A DNA stretch of 64,000 nucleotides from an uncultured Flavobacteriaceae bacterium. Lineage in GTDB: Bacteria > Bacteroidota > Bacteroidia > Flavobacteriales > Flavobacteriaceae. Shown in pieces: positions 63,017-64,000 of the stretch. Where the stretch lies: contig CANLCJ010000023.1 of NCBI GenBank assembly GCA_947489085.1, forward strand, positions 1 to 64,000, given 5' to 3'. The position numbers were made by a program, and so were the translations under genes. Positions within the stretch are counted from its first letter, which is position 1. Every line of letters begins with the position of its first letter. Under the pieces are notes generated by a model, which saw only the letters and a list, made by a program, of their open reading frames with translations, did no database searches and had not been told where the DNA came from.

Positions 63017-64000
63017 ATGCGAATATTTCTTTTCCTTTTTGTTTTACTACCCTGCATGGGTTTCGCTCAAGCGAGGAGTAGGTTGCCCTCCGATTTGCCT
63101 AGCCAAATTGTTGGCGCTTGGGTTGATGATAAAGAGGATATTGTACTAATTATTTCAAGAGATTACATCGTTATAGAAAACCAACTTTACTCTTATAATG
63201 ATATTGTATCAGAACGAAAGAAAACCTATTTTACTTGTGTTTATAAATACGGTGTAAAGTACCTTAATACAGAAAAAATTAATGCCTCAAAATTATATGT
63301 AGATGCAGGCGATAAGATAAAAGTACTTACCAAATTGCCGTTTGTAAAGCAGAACAAATTGCCCGATTTTATAATAGACGATTGGTATTTAAAGAGAGAA
63401 AAGATAGTATTAAGAGAAAACGGAATGCTGTTTTCAGATACATTTTATCAAATAGATAATGTGTTTTCATCAAATGGAATTGATTACAAAATTATAGTTT
63501 ACCACAGCGGAGAGTACAGTTTTATATATAATTATTTAAATAAAAATGGCCATTATTTAAATACTAACTTTTCAGAAATTAAAGTTTTTAAAAAGGCTTC
63601 TTTTTTTAAAAAATACAAAATACATAGTATATTTTTATTAGTAACAATAATGCTGCTCGTAACTTATTATACTTTAAAAATGAAAATAGGGATAGCAAAA
63701 AAACGAGAAATGACTAAACGCGCATTAGTAGAAATGGAGTTGAAAAGTATACGTTCTCAAATGAATCCTCATTTTTTATTTAATGCCTTAAGTGCCATTC
63801 AAAACCTTATACATAAAAATGATACCGAAAAGGCAAATCACTATTTAACCCAATTTGCACAATTAATGCGGTTAACATTAGATAAGTCTGAAAAAGGTGT
63901 AGTGCCTTTGGAGGACGAGCTAAAATCTATACAGAAGTATCTCGAATTAGAAAAACTACGCTTTTTTTTCAATTACAAAATTGAAATAGATGCTAGTGTC
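63017..64000 (+). CDS. LytS-type membrane histidine kinase (cut by the window end)
   Basis: An open frame from ATG 63017 runs off the window after 328 codons. It shows a signal peptide or first helix (1-20), an extracytoplasmic sensor (about 26-200) resembling the upstream secreted protein, one transmembrane helix at about 203-222 and a short coiled linker. A His_kinase (LytS/YehU) domain follows, with the phospho-acceptor His252 in QMNPHFLFNALSAIQNL and then FAQLMRLTLDKSEKG. The ATP-binding domain lies beyond the edge. Such kinases usually pair with a LytTR regulator, expected just outside the window. Confidence 0.87.
   Translation, partial: MRIFLFLFVLLPCMGFAQARSRLPSDLPSQIVGAWVDDKEDIVLIISRDYIVIENQLYSYNDIVSERKKTYFTCVYKYGVKYLNTEKINASKLYVDAGDKIKVLTKLPFVKQNKLPDFIIDDWYLKREKIVLRENGMLFSDTFYQIDNVFSSNGIDYKIIVYHSGEYSFIYNYLNKNGHYLNTNFSEIKVFKKASFFKKYKIHSIFLLVTIMLLVTYYTLKMKIGIAKKREMTKRALVEMELKSIRSQMNPHFLFNALSAIQNLIHKNDTEKANHYLTQFAQLMRLTLDKSEKGVVPLEDELKSIQKYLELEKLRFFFNYKIEIDASV

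Noticed and set aside
1-64000. CRISPR arrays, tRNA and rRNA genes, known riboswitches
   Set aside because: The spacers were read on both strands and no regularly spaced repeats, cloverleaf signatures or recognised riboswitch cores were found. A covariance-model scan could still find a divergent RNA.

Overview
The window is AT-rich, densely coded DNA from a gliding-type marine or polysaccharide-degrading member of the Flavobacteriaceae (Bacteroidota). This is inferred from four things: the gldB-gldC gliding genes, a type IX secretion (T9SS) sorting tail, a SusC/SusD locus with a hybrid two-component regulator, and an exosortase F pair. Promoter -7 boxes of the Bacteroidota form TAnnTTTG stand before many genes, and Shine-Dalgarno sequences are mostly absent. 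No rRNA, tRNA, CRISPR array or intact insertion sequence was seen.

Layout. Positions 1-9545 are housekeeping: the decayed 3' end of dtd, two tandem DUF3857/transglutaminase-like exported proteins, a MazG-like pyrophosphohydrolase, aroA, queA, rlmN and a polyprenyl diphosphate synthase. Next come a secreted T9SS-tailed GH5-like glycosidase (9789-11261) and a divergent FMN-oxidase-like/MocR regulator pair with a clear TAGTCCA operator (11290-13505). They are followed by dnaG, which lacks the zinc ligands of its CHC2 domain, and a response regulator with Glu at the phospho-acceptor position. Then come nadE and gldBC, and a cell-elongation operon on the minus strand: mreB-mreC-mreD-mrdA-rodA plus a lipoprotein-type peptide deformylase.

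Positions 24752-29940 look like an accessory insert between mreB and purH. It holds an orphan protein, a TPR histidine kinase with mosaic base composition, a toxin-antitoxin cassette with a frameshifted toxin, a LytTR response regulator and long spacers. The toxin-antitoxin cassette is bracketed by a 111-bp duplication of the kinase 3' end, and it separates the kinase from its regulator. Beyond purH lie exosortase xrtF with its partner, and then a plus-strand cluster that looks like a metal-handling system: a HYC_CC_PP protein, an HMA-membrane fusion, a TonB-dependent receptor and a secreted HMA protein.

Positions 36858-56856 form a polysaccharide utilization locus, probably for a beta-glucan such as laminarin. 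On the minus strand it reads GH16, hybrid two-component regulator, SusC, SusD, a large FG-GAP/ASPIC lipoprotein, a surface glycan-binding-like lipoprotein and a GH3 beta-glucosidase. A divergent DUF5060 putative glycosidase lies next to it. The expected flow is glucan cleavage outside the cell by GH16, capture by SusD and the binding lipoprotein, import through SusC, final hydrolysis by GH3, and control by the hybrid regulator.

The right end (57003-64000) carries an FKBP-type isomerase, era, a choice-of-anchor I lipoprotein and der. It ends with a two-gene unit: a secreted protein, and a LytS-type histidine kinase cut by the window edge. The kinase's extracytoplasmic sensor resembles the C-terminal half of the secreted protein, which is the most suggestive unexplained signalling arrangement here.
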